64,000 nt of DNA from Trichomonas vaginalis G3 (GCF_026262505.1 NW_026529259.1:186001-250000), one strand, 5' to 3'. Shown: positions 1 to 8,273, counted from the stretch's first letter. The notes: generated by a model not told the origin, from the sequence alone. Numbers and translations are program-made.

Positions 1-1
1 T

Positions 2-1270
2 TTCATGGGATATAAGATATATTCTAACTCTGACTTAGTTCAAACAGTAACATGGGCAAACTATGAATGGTTCGCTTTGAGAAACTCAGTACAACCACAA
101 GCTAGAGAACAAACAGACCAGTATGCAACTATTGAGAAAATAAGAAGACTTGACCCTAACGTTCCAGGAGTTTATGTTAACCTTTCTGGACAAACTGCAG
201 CAGCAGTAACCAAAGTAAAATTGAAACTTAGAGTTCCTTTGTCATCTTTCCTCATCTTCAGGTTTTTAAGATACTTGCCAAACTGGGCAGGAAAAATTTC
301 TATCGAACTTACTCCAAGCAAAAATAACTTAGTCATTGCACCAACACAAGACCCATTCACTCTTACAGAAGTAGTGGGAACAAATAAAATGTCATTCGCC
401 GACTTTTGCAAAAACAAAGTTGACTTAGACTTTGGTTTCTCAAACCTCAACACTGAAGTAAACTATTATTTCAATGCTGCTGGAGATGCTTGGGACCCAG
501 TTAAGTTCACATGCGAAAAGTTTGAATGCAAGAGAATAGAAAGCAGACTTGCAGTCTATATGTTGGACCCAGATATTTCAAATGCTTTAGCTGCCAAATA
601 TATTGCAGTTCCACTTATGTTCCCTATACACCAAATATCTGTCAAAGACTTTGCAGGTGAAGTTGGAAACCAAAGTGCTGACCCAGGTGCAAGAACAGAT
701 ATTGCCTTAACAACTGCAATGAAACATGCAGATACTATGTTTGTACTGTTCAGACGAACTATAAATGACTATTCTTGCTTCTACAACCCCGGTATTAAAT
801 ATCATATAAACATAGATGGCAAATATTATCCAAGAGAAGAATATTCTACAGTTGAGGATATGAGGTCATACAACTTGACATTAGATGCTATGAACTTTAA
901 CAACAACTTCACAACAACCATTAACCCTGAAATGCAAAGTTCTATTATGCCATATGTGAAAGTATGGACTCATACAGGAGGTCAAAAAACTCAATATACA
1001 AATGGAGACCGTTCAAACTTTTGGCTTGGCATTCCATTTGCTGACTCAGAAGACTTTATGGGTGGTATTTCAACTGTTGGTACAGTTCAAATACAATATA
1101 CTGGTGACAGAGACGGTCCAGATGAACTGAGAGCAAAGAAGTTTACAAAACCAATAGCACTTTTCACAGAAGATGCTCTTTTGAAGATTCGTTCGATGAA
1201 ACCTGCTGGGGCTCCTCAGATTGGCATAACGACAGCTTCCATCGAGCAGATTTTGGCAGCAGGTCAGTAA
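2..1270 (+). CDS. Maverick major capsid protein (lineage 1), start outside window
   Basis: Double jelly-roll MCP, the main shell protein of Maverick/Polinton virions. Recognised by similarity to the 523-residue MCP at 40248-41819: KLKLRVPLSSFLIFRFLRYL here matches KLRLRIPVRRFLPLEAIRFI there, followed by an (N/F)AG(K/N)I stretch in both. The frame is open to the window edge; the Met at position 5 is probably internal, since the relative has over 100 more residues upstream. The C-terminal 237 residues recur almost unchanged at 20142-20855 on the other strand. The 3' end overlaps, tail to tail, a small minus-strand gene. Confidence 0.8.
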   Translation, partial: FMGYKIYSNSDLVQTVTWANYEWFALRNSVQPQAREQTDQYATIEKIRRLDPNVPGVYVNLSGQTAAAVTKVKLKLRVPLSSFLIFRFLRYLPNWAGKISIELTPSKNNLVIAPTQDPFTLTEVVGTNKMSFADFCKNKVDLDFGFSNLNTEVNYYFNAAGDAWDPVKFTCEKFECKRIESRLAVYMLDPDISNALAAKYIAVPLMFPIHQISVKDFAGEVGNQSADPGARTDIALTTAMKHADTMFVLFRRTINDYSCFYNPGIKYHINIDGKYYPREEYSTVEDMRSYNLTLDAMNFNNNFTTTINPEMQSSIMPYVKVWTHTGGQKTQYTNGDRSNFWLGIPFADSEDFMGGISTVGTVQIQYTGDRDGPDELRAKKFTKPIALFTEDALLKIRSMKPAGAPQIGITTASIEQILAAGQ

Positions 1271-1583
1271 GTTGTTCTTGAACTGACTTCTCTCCGTCAA
1301 ATATTGACAGTACGCCAGTTTTGATATAATATTGTATTATAAACTTACCTTTAGAAATATCGGTCAGTTTTGTTGTTATATTTTTGTCTGCTTCAAGAAC
1401 TTTCACCATCTCGGTTATACCAACTTTCTTTGCTTTATGAAAATATTTAGGTTCAGCAAAGACTGCTATTCTATAACATTTTCCATTGTTTGTGTAAAGA
1501 ACTATTCTGTCAATGAACTTGTATTGTTTGTGTGTGTAAACTTTGTTTTGCTTCAATTCGAAGAGATACTCAAATACGTCCAT
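1164..1583 (-). CDS. Small uncharacterised Maverick protein, tail overlapping the MCP gene
   Basis: 139-residue frame starting MDVFEYLFELKQNK. The start lies 18 bases from the divergent start at 1602, and the spacer holds TTTTTATTCTA, the presumed shared promoter. The last ~35 codons are antisense to the end of the MCP gene, so the true protein may be mostly the first ~105 residues. Its place, divergent to the 1602 gene, matches that of the 24201-24602 gene of M3, but similarity is too weak to call. Function unknown. Confidence 0.5.
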   Translation of the reverse strand: MDVFEYLFELKQNKVYTHKQYKFIDRIVLYTNNGKCYRIAVFAEPKYFHKAKKVGITEMVKVLEADKNITTKLTDISKGKFIIQYYIKTGVLSIFDGEKSVQEQLTDLLPKSARWKLSLCQSEEPQQVSSNESSKEHLL

Positions 1584-1601
1584 ATTTTTATTCTAAGTAA
1601 A

Positions 1602-2183
1602 ATGTCATTTCCGAAAAATAGAAGCGTAAGTGTTTCAAAAGGTTTAATGGCGGTGGCAGATGTGAAGTTAAATTCACCAACTCAAACAAACAGTCAAAGT
1701 GTTGTTGTCAATGTCAAAGAAAGAGATGTTGAAGTGGGGAAACCATACGAAGACGAAGATGGTATAACAATAGTTCCTGTAAAAGAACAACCAACATACC
1801 CTGAAGTTAGCAGAGACTTAAGTTCTGTTGCAGATATTCGAAACGACTACCAACAACTTAAAGACAAACTTCAAACTCAGGAGAAGATTTGTCAAGCTTT
1901 AGGTATAATGTTAAACTTGGTCGAACACAACCCTGTAAAAGTGAACTCATATGTCATTGCACCTCATGAAGTTTTGAAAGAACTATTGAAACTTTTGACA
2001 GAGGCAGACGATATAAACATCAAAGAAATAGAACCCGACATTGCTTGCTGTGGTGTTTCATACAATGTCATTGACAAGATATACGTTATGAAAGGAGGTG
2101 AAACGTTGAACTTAAAATATAGTTTCCCAGACGTCATAAAAATATTTGACGACCACAACATTTCATTAAAGTTTATTTGCTAA
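1602..2183 (+). CDS. Conserved Maverick protein, relative of the gene at 24628
   Basis: 193 residues from ATG 1602 (MSFPKNRSVSV); the frame is open further upstream, but 1602 directly follows the TTTTTATTCTA motif and clears the divergent gene. The N-terminal half is low complexity (Ser, Val, Glu, Pro). The C-terminal ~100 residues match the M3 gene at 24628: an L(L/V)xLL helix, then IEPDIACCG here against LDPEIECCG there, then a Lys/Tyr-rich beta-like tail. The conserved CC pair could bind metal or form a disulphide. The next gene starts 6 bases downstream. Function unknown. Confidence 0.7.
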   Translation: MSFPKNRSVSVSKGLMAVADVKLNSPTQTNSQSVVVNVKERDVEVGKPYEDEDGITIVPVKEQPTYPEVSRDLSSVADIRNDYQQLKDKLQTQEKICQALGIMLNLVEHNPVKVNSYVIAPHEVLKELLKLLTEADDINIKEIEPDIACCGVSYNVIDKIYVMKGGETLNLKYSFPDVIKIFDDHNISLKFIC

Positions 2184-2189
2184 GTAAAA

Positions 2190-2420
2190 ATGTCAAAACT
2201 TCTTGAAAGATGTTTGAAGCAAAATAATATAGACTTTATTTCATGTAAAGGACTTTACACACTTTTGAACGATATGAAAGACCCTGTTTTGTTTGTTCGT
2301 GTAGACAAAGGAAAGTTCTATGTCTTTACAAAATATTTGAACTTCTTAGACAGAGAACTTCAAGAAACGCCATGTGAAAGTTTAGATGAAGTTCTTCTCC
2401 ACTTTCAGAAAAACTTTTAA
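2190..2420 (+). CDS. Small conserved Maverick protein
   Basis: 76 residues, starting MSKLLERCLKQNNIDF. It sits between the 1602 gene and the minor capsid gene, as does the 89-residue gene at 25275-25544 in M3. Both are small, hydrophobic-patterned, and end in a xxLDEVLxxF or xxVEEVLDRYY helix. The reading frame and position suggest a real gene. Function unknown; a virion or assembly factor is a guess from its neighbours. Confidence 0.6.
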   Translation: MSKLLERCLKQNNIDFISCKGLYTLLNDMKDPVLFVRVDKGKFYVFTKYLNFLDRELQETPCESLDEVLLHFQKNF

Positions 2421-2430
2421 ATATATGTAA

Positions 2431-3237
2431 ATGGCAGAAGACATAGTAGTTTATACTATTACGACTAAAAACCCTGAGTCATATAATTCTATAACAACAA
2501 ACTTACAAAGTCCTCAAGGACGATATTGTAAACTGACCTTAAACACGATGACGACTAAAGCCTGTTTTGCTCTTTTGACACCAGAAGACTTTGTTGTTGT
2601 GAATGGTAAAAAATACTTCTTTGAAGATACTTACTCAGATATACCACCAACAGGTTTTGTTGACTTATTTAATACTTTAAGGACGGATGTAACATGTGCT
2701 GCAACTAGAGCAGGTTTCATTATGTTTGGATGTCCGACTGAGTTTAGTATAAACGATATGAGCTATAATACAAAACTTATATCTGGTTTTTACTACCAAC
2801 AATTTCCTATAACAGGAAAAGGTGTCATACAAGGAATGTCTGTTCCATTGACTTTAAGTACACCTATTTTATATATTGTTTCAAACTTAGGTTCAAAGTG
2901 CTATTCGAATGTCGACAGAAACTACTATGACCAAAAGATACTCATGCGTATAAACAACACTTTCTCTGCTGGTTTGCCTATTGTTCATTCGAATGCAGAG
3001 TTTTCAGCTTTAGTGAACTCAAACACTTTAGCAAACATAAACTTAACCTTAGTTGACGCAAACTTTGTTCCTGTAAAACTTTTATGTCCTATGTATTTGT
3101 CAATGACGGCAGAAAGTTTCGAATTGGAAGATGCAACCGGTGAAAGTATTGTACTACAAGAACAACTTCAACAACAAATAGCTCAAGAACAACAAATGCA
3201 ACAAATGGAACAAATGCAACAACAAAGTCAAGAATAA
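2431..3237 (+). CDS. Minor capsid (penton-like) protein
   Basis: 268 residues. The middle and end are beta-rich, with the pattern ANINLTLVDANFVPVKLL, which fits the late strand of minor capsid or penton proteins; the M3 relative has MQFRLVDFQGEPVELKAPV at the same point. The last ~30 residues are a Gln/Met-rich tail (repeats of EQMQQ) that M3 lacks. The gene follows two small genes and precedes the SF3 helicase, all on the plus strand. Assignment as the vertex protein rests on the motif and on position near the other virion genes, not on a search. Confidence 0.65.
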   Translation: MAEDIVVYTITTKNPESYNSITTNLQSPQGRYCKLTLNTMTTKACFALLTPEDFVVVNGKKYFFEDTYSDIPPTGFVDLFNTLRTDVTCAATRAGFIMFGCPTEFSINDMSYNTKLISGFYYQQFPITGKGVIQGMSVPLTLSTPILYIVSNLGSKCYSNVDRNYYDQKILMRINNTFSAGLPIVHSNAEFSALVNSNTLANINLTLVDANFVPVKLLCPMYLSMTAESFELEDATGESIVLQEQLQQQIAQEQQMQQMEQMQQQSQE

Positions 3238-3265
3238 AAAAATATTTTTTTTTATTTTTATAAAA

Positions 3266-4501
3266 ATGTACAGAATAGATGTTTCAGATTTTTATGACTT
3301 CCAAGCCTTCAGAAATATGTGTCCATTTAGAGACTATAACAAAGCAGTCGAGAATTTGAAACGTTTAGTCATTTATGTCGACTCTGCCCCAGAATGTTAT
3401 GTTATGAAAGAATGGGATGTTGTCTTTAACAAACCAAGAGCAACAATAGTTTCAGAACAAGAATGCAGACAGAAACTTAAGAAAATAAAAGTCGTACAAG
3501 TTGGTATGAAGATGTTAGATGCTTGGGATATCTTATTGTCAAAGTTAGAAGATTTTTCAGTTCGTGGTATAAAGTTCTATACACCTTCTCCAAACTTCTA
3601 TTCTATCTTCACTGGATATAAATACGAACAAGTAGAATGGAAAGAAAATGTTATAGAAGCTTGGTTAGACCATGTCAAAGAAATTATATGCAATGGAAAC
3701 GAAAGAGTCTATGAGTATATCTTATGTTGGTTTGCAAACATCTTACAACATCCAAGTGCTAAAAATGAAACTGCTCTCATTATAATTGGAAAACAAGGAA
3801 CTGGTAAGAACACTTTCTTTACAGATATTTTGTGCAAACTGTTAGAAGGCTATTCGAACCCGAATATGACAAACTTAGAAAACATCTGCGGTAAATTTAA
3901 CTCTTCAATAGAGAATATGAAACTTATAGTATGTAACGAACTTCAAAGTATAGATACAACAAAGGTTTTAAACTCGGATGCTTTGAAGAGTCTTATAACA
4001 GACAAAGTTGGAGTTGTTGAAAGAAAATATAAAGACCAAAGAGTTTGTGAAAATGTTGCAAATTTCATCATGGTTTCAAACAATGTTGTTCCGATGAAGT
4101 TAGAAAGTTCTGACAGAAGATATGTAGTTGTCAGAACGTCAGATTCTCATATGCAAGATACAGAATATTTTGACGACTTAGCAGAAACTTTAACATCTGA
4201 CTTTTACAACCACTTGTTCTCATATTTCATGACATTAGATATTTCTAAGTTCAATCCAAGACAAATTCCACATACCGAAGAGAGACAAACATTGTTAGAA
4301 GCAAACAAGAGTGTATATGAACTGTTCATAGATGAAACTGACTTTGAGTGTTTAGATGAAAGGTCATTGTACGATGAATATAAACAGTATTGTCAAGAGT
4401 ATGGTTATATGACAGCGTCTAAACGAACATTCTTGGCAAATGTCAAAAATCTTTTAGATGTTCAGAACGGCGTATATACAAAGAAAAATTTTTCTGAGTA
4501 A
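3266..4501 (+). CDS. Superfamily 3 (D5-like) helicase
   Basis: 411-residue replicative helicase of the viral SF3/D5 type, expected to unwind DNA ahead of the protein-primed polymerase. Walker A GKQGTGKN lies near residue 175, the Walker B region KLIVCNEL near 219 and a sensor strand FIMVSNN near 267; an Arg pair (SSDRRYVV) follows. The last ~80 residues form a winged-helix-like tail (SLYDEYKQYCQEYG, then LLDVQNGVYTKKN). That tail has a stand-alone relative at 34234-34611 in M3. Spacing to the genes on either side is under 40 bases. Confidence 0.85.
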   Translation: MYRIDVSDFYDFQAFRNMCPFRDYNKAVENLKRLVIYVDSAPECYVMKEWDVVFNKPRATIVSEQECRQKLKKIKVVQVGMKMLDAWDILLSKLEDFSVRGIKFYTPSPNFYSIFTGYKYEQVEWKENVIEAWLDHVKEIICNGNERVYEYILCWFANILQHPSAKNETALIIIGKQGTGKNTFFTDILCKLLEGYSNPNMTNLENICGKFNSSIENMKLIVCNELQSIDTTKVLNSDALKSLITDKVGVVERKYKDQRVCENVANFIMVSNNVVPMKLESSDRRYVVVRTSDSHMQDTEYFDDLAETLTSDFYNHLFSYFMTLDISKFNPRQIPHTEERQTLLEANKSVYELFIDETDFECLDERSLYDEYKQYCQEYGYMTASKRTFLANVKNLLDVQNGVYTKKNFSE

Positions 4502-4537
4502 ATTTTATAAAAAATATTTTTTTATCCGATAGAAAAG

Positions 4538-4957
4538 ATGGCAAAATTCATCTCAGTAAACAAGTACATGACAGAAGTCAAAGAAGAACTAGACCCATTC
4601 GCTTATTTGAATGTTTACTTCTACCATTTTGAAAAGTCTTCATTCAGCAAAGTTTGGAACATCGAACCAGTTAAGTTTGCTATTGTGACTAAAAATGGTG
4701 CGAAATTTGAAGACTTAGACATAGAAGGTTTGTTAGCAGTCAAAGAAAATTTTGACAGAAAGTTCTCAAACCTTAAAGAAGGCAAAGCATACAAACTTGT
4801 TATACCTTATGAACCAAAGAAAGCAGACGACTATGAATATTATGAGTCTAAAGTTGTAGAAGTTCAAGGTAAATTGGGTAAAAAGATTTTAGAGTCTAAG
4901 CCAGTGTTTACTCCTAAAGAGGAAGAGAACATTGACATTGACCCAGAAATGTTCTAA
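4538..4957 (+). CDS. Small acidic-tailed Maverick protein
   Basis: 139 residues: MAKFISVNKYMTEVK, a mixed alpha/beta core and an acidic end (EEENIDIDPEMF). The M3/M5 genes at 33674 and 56988 end similarly (EEIDPEAI) and sit next to replication genes. Size, acidic C-terminus and position beside the helicase would fit a single-strand DNA-binding protein, but I see no diagnostic motif. The start is preceded by TTTTTATCCGA at 4519-4529. Confidence 0.6.
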   Translation: MAKFISVNKYMTEVKEELDPFAYLNVYFYHFEKSSFSKVWNIEPVKFAIVTKNGAKFEDLDIEGLLAVKENFDRKFSNLKEGKAYKLVIPYEPKKADDYEYYESKVVEVQGKLGKKILESKPVFTPKEEENIDIDPEMF

Positions 4958-4973
4958 AAATAAAATTTTATTT

Positions 4974-5441
4974 TTACATGTCATATCTCACCTTCTCTGG
5001 AACTGGTTCAGGTTCTTTCTTCTCTTCTACTTTCTTTTCTTCTACTTTCTTTTCTTTCTTTTCTCTCTTCTTCTTCTTCTCTGGTGGAGTTATGTCAAAC
5101 TTCTCAGAACCATATTTTTGTAAAAGTTCTTTGTCCTTTAATAGCTCATCTATTCTGTTTTCTATTTCATCTTCAAGAACAGCGCATGTGTCTTCTTTGC
5201 ATTCTAAGAACTTTTGTTGGACTTCATCTTTCCAATCGGCGTCATCTCTGTCAACAAGTCTGTCATTGACAAACTTAAAGACTTCTCTGCTTAATGTTTT
5301 ATGGTTCTTGTCATATTCCCAGAAACAGAACTTTAGAACAAATTCACCTTTCTTGTTTACACTATGTAAGATTTTATGGTCTACAGATGTTTTGCTGTCG
5401 AAAAGCTTGTCTCGAATATAGATAGCGAAATCGCTAGACAT
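4974..5441 (-). CDS. Small Maverick protein with Lys/Glu-rich tail
   Basis: 155 residues, divergent from the ATPase gene. The N-terminal 60 residues (FVLKFCFWEYDKNHKTLSRE, then VFKFVNDRLVDRD) match the 124-residue gene at 32227-32601 (FVFTYVLKEYDRYHNEV, then LIKFVDKKLVNN). A helical middle leads to a charged tail with repeats of KKVEE. Antisense frames across this tail are long only because the tail is low complexity. Function unknown. Confidence 0.6.
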   Translation of the reverse strand: MSSDFAIYIRDKLFDSKTSVDHKILHSVNKKGEFVLKFCFWEYDKNHKTLSREVFKFVNDRLVDRDDADWKDEVQQKFLECKEDTCAVLEDEIENRIDELLKDKELLQKYGSEKFDITPPEKKKKREKKEKKVEEKKVEEKKEPEPVPEKVRYDM

Positions 5442-5477
5442 TTCCTAAAAGATAAAATTTTTAATTTTTCTAAAAAT

Positions 5478-6353
5478 ATGTTAGAAAAAAAGTTTGCTGA
5501 CATTGACAAGAAATTTGAGAATGTTTTAAACAAGAACAAGAGGAAGTTGGAAAATGCTCAGATAAAGCCTATACATGACAAGTTCTTATTTGCTCAGAAT
5601 GGTATAACAGGTCTAATCGCACCACCTGGGTCGGGTAAGACTTTCACTTATCTTAAAATGGCTGCACAACAACAAGAACTAGATGAGAAGAACCCATTCT
5701 ATGAGTTAGTAGTCATTTGTAGTACTTCGGGTCAATTTGACCAAACCGTAAATTCGTTCAAAGATATTATAAAAAAGTCTAAGTTAGTATGTATAAAAGA
5801 CTCTGAGTTGTTGGATTGGATAAAGAAGTACCAAAGAAGAGTTTTGAAGTACAATGCTATAAATGAGTATGTCAATTCGAGGTTTAAAGACCCAAATGAG
5901 GAAATGCAGAGAATATTAGAGAAGAAACACTTCAGAAACAAACAGAAAGAGATAGAATACATTTCGAAGAAATTGCAATCTTACGATTGGAAGACTTACC
6001 CTCATAGATGTCTTCTTATCTTAGATGATTTCGCCTCTCATCCTTTGTTAAAGAACAGAGAACAAGATATGTGTCGAATTCTTAAGAAGCTCAGACACTT
6101 TAACATCTCAGTTGTCATTTGTGTACAGACAGCAAAGAGTTTAAGTAAGGATGTTAAAAGAATACTTACTGATATCATACTTTTCCCTGGATTGTCCGAA
6201 GACGATTTCATGGAACTTATGAAAGAGTCCATGGCAGGTAAGTTTGACAGACATGAACTATGGGAGAAGTACAAAGTCATACAAGACCCTCATACTTCTT
6301 TCAGAATTCATATCTACGCAAACAAAGTTCAAATTGTAAAAAGTCAAGCGTAA
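5478..6353 (+). CDS. Genome-packaging ATPase (A32/FtsK-HerA type)
   Basis: 291 residues from ATG 5478, chosen because it follows a TTTTTCTAAAAAT spacer; an upstream in-frame start would run through the divergent gene. Walker A GLIAPPGSGKT near residue 50 and Walker B CLLILDDFA near 180, followed by VVICVQTAKSL as the sensor strand, fit the ATPase that pumps DNA into Maverick and virophage capsids. The M3-type ATPase (46788-47675) has the same order with KMGSGKT and LLVCDDFAG. Last core gene of M1. Confidence 0.85.
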   Translation: MLEKKFADIDKKFENVLNKNKRKLENAQIKPIHDKFLFAQNGITGLIAPPGSGKTFTYLKMAAQQQELDEKNPFYELVVICSTSGQFDQTVNSFKDIIKKSKLVCIKDSELLDWIKKYQRRVLKYNAINEYVNSRFKDPNEEMQRILEKKHFRNKQKEIEYISKKLQSYDWKTYPHRCLLILDDFASHPLLKNREQDMCRILKKLRHFNISVVICVQTAKSLSKDVKRILTDIILFPGLSEDDFMELMKESMAGKFDRHELWEKYKVIQDPHTSFRIHIYANKVQIVKSQA

Positions 6354-6480
6354 AAAATAAAGAGTTCATTTACTCTACTTGTTTGAAGTTGTCAAAATAC
6401 TCTGTTATTTTTCACGATTTTCATACGGAATCTCTTCTCTCAGTTTTTTCGAGGGTAGCAAGCATATGAGGAAATTCATG
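6354..6480 (-). pseudogene. Relic of a KilA-N gene
   Basis: On the minus strand this stretch matches parts of the KilA-N gene of M5 (56056-56883): the segment around TTCCTCATATG, GAGAAGAGATTCCGTA and GAAAATCG, and the 3' end coding for EKITEYFDNF. It is a clearly broken remnant and lies directly after the M1 ATPase. The N-terminal piece resembles the M5 version more than the M3 version. Confidence 0.6.
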
Positions 6481-6513
6481 AAATTTGGTCATTTTTCAGC
6501 AAAAATATATTTT

Positions 6514-6563
6514 AGGTGAAGAGGTGAGATTTCACCTGTTTTTTCACCTCTTTTTTCACCTCT
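6514..6563. repeat. AGGTGA-iteron hairpin (copy a) with cassette-start relic
   Basis: Two AGGTGA units followed by three inverted TCACCT units, preceded by CAAAAATATATTTT. Directly downstream, TTGAATTTTGTATAAAAGAT and ATGATTTCA match the leader and first codons of the cassette gene at 30625, so a remnant of a second cassette copy begins here (to about 6600). Confidence 0.75.
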
Positions 6564-6691
6564 TGAATTTTGTATAAAAGATATGATTTCAGGGATTTTT
6601 TTTACGAAGTGTCAAAGTTCTCTTCGTCACTCATAACAGTTATATAATGAAATTTGGTCATTTTACTCAGAATTCAGCAAAAATATATTTT

Positions 6692-6748
6692 AGGTGAAGA
6701 GGTGAGATGTCACCCGTTTTCTCACCTCTTTTCTCACCTGTTTTTTCA
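6692..6748. repeat. AGGTGA-iteron hairpin (copy b), terminal repeat of cassette 1
   Basis: Inverted partner of copy c (7743-7790). Reads CAAAAATATATTTTAGGTG, a second GGTGA, then three TCACC units. The stop codon of the cassette gene (TGA at 6748-6746) is supplied by the last iteron. Together with copy c it bounds a segment of about 1.1 kb. Confidence 0.8.
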
Positions 6749-7660
6749 CAAGCGTTTTACATGAATTGTACGATGTATATTTGAAATCCTGAACAATTTC
6801 GTAGCTTCTATTTCTTCTGTCAGTATGTCAAAAGTTTTAACAATACCGAAGGTTTCTTTATATTTCTTCTTGACGTCAGATAGAAGGAAATCTTCTGCTG
6901 TTGGATAGTTTTTGTTCAGAAATTCTAACATGTCCATTTTATCTTCTGCTGGTTTTTCTGCTTCTTTCTTTAAATCTGCATAGTCGTTTCGCATACGTTC
7001 TATCTCTTTGACGGAGTAGTTATATTTCCTCATTGCTGCTTTACATTTAGAACATTGCGGGTTCATTTTTGCGTTATATTCTGAAACCTTACCTGCTAAA
7101 ACAACTAAGGCGTCAATTGCTCTCTTCATCTCAAACATAGCGGGTCTTATTTGTTCGTTCCATACTTTGCCTCTTCTATCTTTATCTCTTATCTGCCATA
7201 CACATTCAGCAACTAACGAAACAAAGTTGTCGTAGGTCTTAAACTCCCCAGATTTATATATGTCAGAGATGTTCTTATATACCATATCGCAATCTTTGTC
7301 CATAACTTTATGGTTGCAATGAAATCCTAGAAACTCATAGTTTACCTTTCGTATGAACTTCTTTATTTCTACCGAGTCAGTTGCTTTGACTTCTATTTCT
7401 TCAAATTCTGGAATAGTAAGCTTTTGTTGTTGTATTTCAGGAAGTTTAGGTAGATGGTCAATAATATCCTGCATTTCATAAAGATATTGTTCATTTGTTT
7501 CATCTTTCGCAGTGCAATCTAAATCTCCTTGGAGAAGTTCCTGCTTTATCTTCTGGATTTCTGTTTCGAAAGTATATGAAGAAGGAATGAAGCTTTTCAT
7601 CTCTACTAACATTGACGTAGGATTCATGACTAAAGAGTTTGGTGCTGTTGTTGCTAACAT
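6746..7660 (-). CDS. Cassette protein of ~300 residues, unknown function
   Basis: 304 residues, start MLATTAPNSLVMNP. Relatives lie at 30625-31587 (M3) and 54192-55133 (M5), always between inverted iteron hairpins; this copy looks whole. Helical throughout; NPQCSKCKAAMRKYNYSV near residue 205 could be half of a zinc-binding site, followed by a coiled coil (RMRNDYADLKKEAEK). The last ~60 residues (DVKKKYKETFGIVKT, then EEIEATKLFRISNIHRTIHV) look like a winged-helix DNA-binding domain. I do not recognise the family. If the flanking hairpins are transposon ends, this protein is the candidate for recognising them. Confidence 0.65.
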   Translation of the reverse strand: MLATTAPNSLVMNPTSMLVEMKSFIPSSYTFETEIQKIKQELLQGDLDCTAKDETNEQYLYEMQDIIDHLPKLPEIQQQKLTIPEFEEIEVKATDSVEIKKFIRKVNYEFLGFHCNHKVMDKDCDMVYKNISDIYKSGEFKTYDNFVSLVAECVWQIRDKDRRGKVWNEQIRPAMFEMKRAIDALVVLAGKVSEYNAKMNPQCSKCKAAMRKYNYSVKEIERMRNDYADLKKEAEKPAEDKMDMLEFLNKNYPTAEDFLLSDVKKKYKETFGIVKTFDILTEEIEATKLFRISNIHRTIHVKRL

Positions 7661-7742
7661 GTTCTTACAATAAAAATAAAAAAATATTTTTTTAAAAAAA
7701 CCAACTTTTTTTCTGTCTTAAGGAAATTCATGAAAATTCAAC

Positions 7743-7790
7743 GGGTGAGAAAAGAGGTGAGAAAACAGGTGAGATGTCACCTCTTCACCT
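7743..7790. repeat. AGGTGA-iteron hairpin (copy c), terminal repeat of cassette 1
   Basis: Three GGTGA units (GGGTGAGAAAAGAGGTGAG, then CAGGTGA) followed by inverted TCACCTCTTCACCT and AAAATATATTTTTGG. On the cassette side it carries CATGAATTTTC and TTAAGACAG, which match the 5' leader seen inside copy f of M3. Confidence 0.8.
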
Positions 7791-7807
7791 AAAATATATT
7801 TTTGGGT

Positions 7808-7940
7808 CATTTACGCTCATTACGAAGAAGAAGTTTCGACAAAACATTTACGATGAAGAAGTTTCGACAAAACATTTACGAAGAAGTCTTGACAAAACAT
7901 TTACGATGAAGAAGTTTCGACAAAACATTTACGATGAAAT
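7808..7940. repeat. Short tandem array (25-28 bp unit)
   Basis: About four units of the type GAAGTTTCGACAAAACATTT followed by ACGATGAA, between hairpin copies c and d, which have the same orientation. The same kind of array, in the same place relative to two hairpins, occurs at 31671-31820 in M3. No spacer-repeat alternation, so not a CRISPR. Confidence 0.8.
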
Positions 7941-7955
7941 TCATGAAAATTCATG

Positions 7956-8003
7956 AGGTGAGAAAAGAGGTGAGAAAACAGGTGAGATGTCACCTCTTCA
8001 CCT
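7956..8003. repeat. AGGTGA-iteron hairpin (copy d)
   Basis: Nearly identical to copy c and in direct orientation with it, with the short-repeat array between them. It ends CTAAAATATATTTTTGCTG and marks the edge between Maverick-type accessory DNA and the differently composed block that follows. Confidence 0.8.
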
Positions 8004-8038
8004 AAAATATATTTTTGCTGAAAAAGTGTCATTTTTTC

Positions 8039-8233
8039 ATGTCCGAAGACTCGAAGGTGCAACACTTCCAAAATACCGACGAACTCAGAAGAGCAGCATG
8101 GCAGTATCTTCTTGACAACTTCTTTGAGTTCTCCAGGTACACCTTGGAAAATGCTGAAGAACTCCGACACAGAGAATTTGGAGAAATTGCACTCCAATAC
8201 TACCTTGACAAACAAAGGGTAAACAAAGGGTAA
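8039..8233 (+). CDS. Small hypothetical protein
   Basis: 64 residues from ATG 8039 (MSEDSKVQHFQNTDELRRAA). The frame is open a little upstream through a TTG, but the ATG follows AAAAAGTGTCATTTTTTC, a close match to the sequence before the next gene (AAAAAGTGACATTTTT at 8274). Helical and charged; no family recognised. It is less AT-rich than the Maverick genes. Third-position use and the shared leader support a real gene. Confidence 0.5.
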   Translation: MSEDSKVQHFQNTDELRRAAWQYLLDNFFEFSRYTLENAEELRHREFGEIALQYYLDKQRVNKG

Positions 8234-8273
8234 AATAAGACTAAAAACTTAACGTTTAAAAAGTGACATTTTT

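Larger units (their letters stand above)
1..6353. mobile_element. M1: Maverick/Polinton, left part outside the window
   Basis: Block of Maverick genes: MCP, two small genes, minor capsid protein, SF3 helicase, two small genes and packaging ATPase. Most have a divergent relative in M3 (20856-43476), so M1 belongs to a different lineage of the same superfamily. The window edge cuts it on the left. On the right it runs into an accessory zone without a recognisable terminal repeat, so 6353 is only the end of the last core gene. The coding regions seen look whole, apart from the one cut by the window edge. PolB and integrase are not in this block. Confidence 0.8.

Noticed and set aside
1332-1601. 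N-terminal extension of the 1602 gene
   Set aside because: It would be antisense to the 1164-1583 gene and would lie upstream of the promoter-like motif; the relative at 24628 has no such part.
4932-5421. Plus-strand frames opposite the 4974-5441 gene
   Set aside because: Ser/Phe/Leu-rich translations are mirrors of the Lys/Glu-rich tail; the minus-strand frame has a relative at 32227.
5423-5436. TAGCGAAATCGCTA palindrome at the start of the 4974-5441 gene
   Set aside because: A single hairpin without the second hairpin of the double-hairpin family; may be chance.
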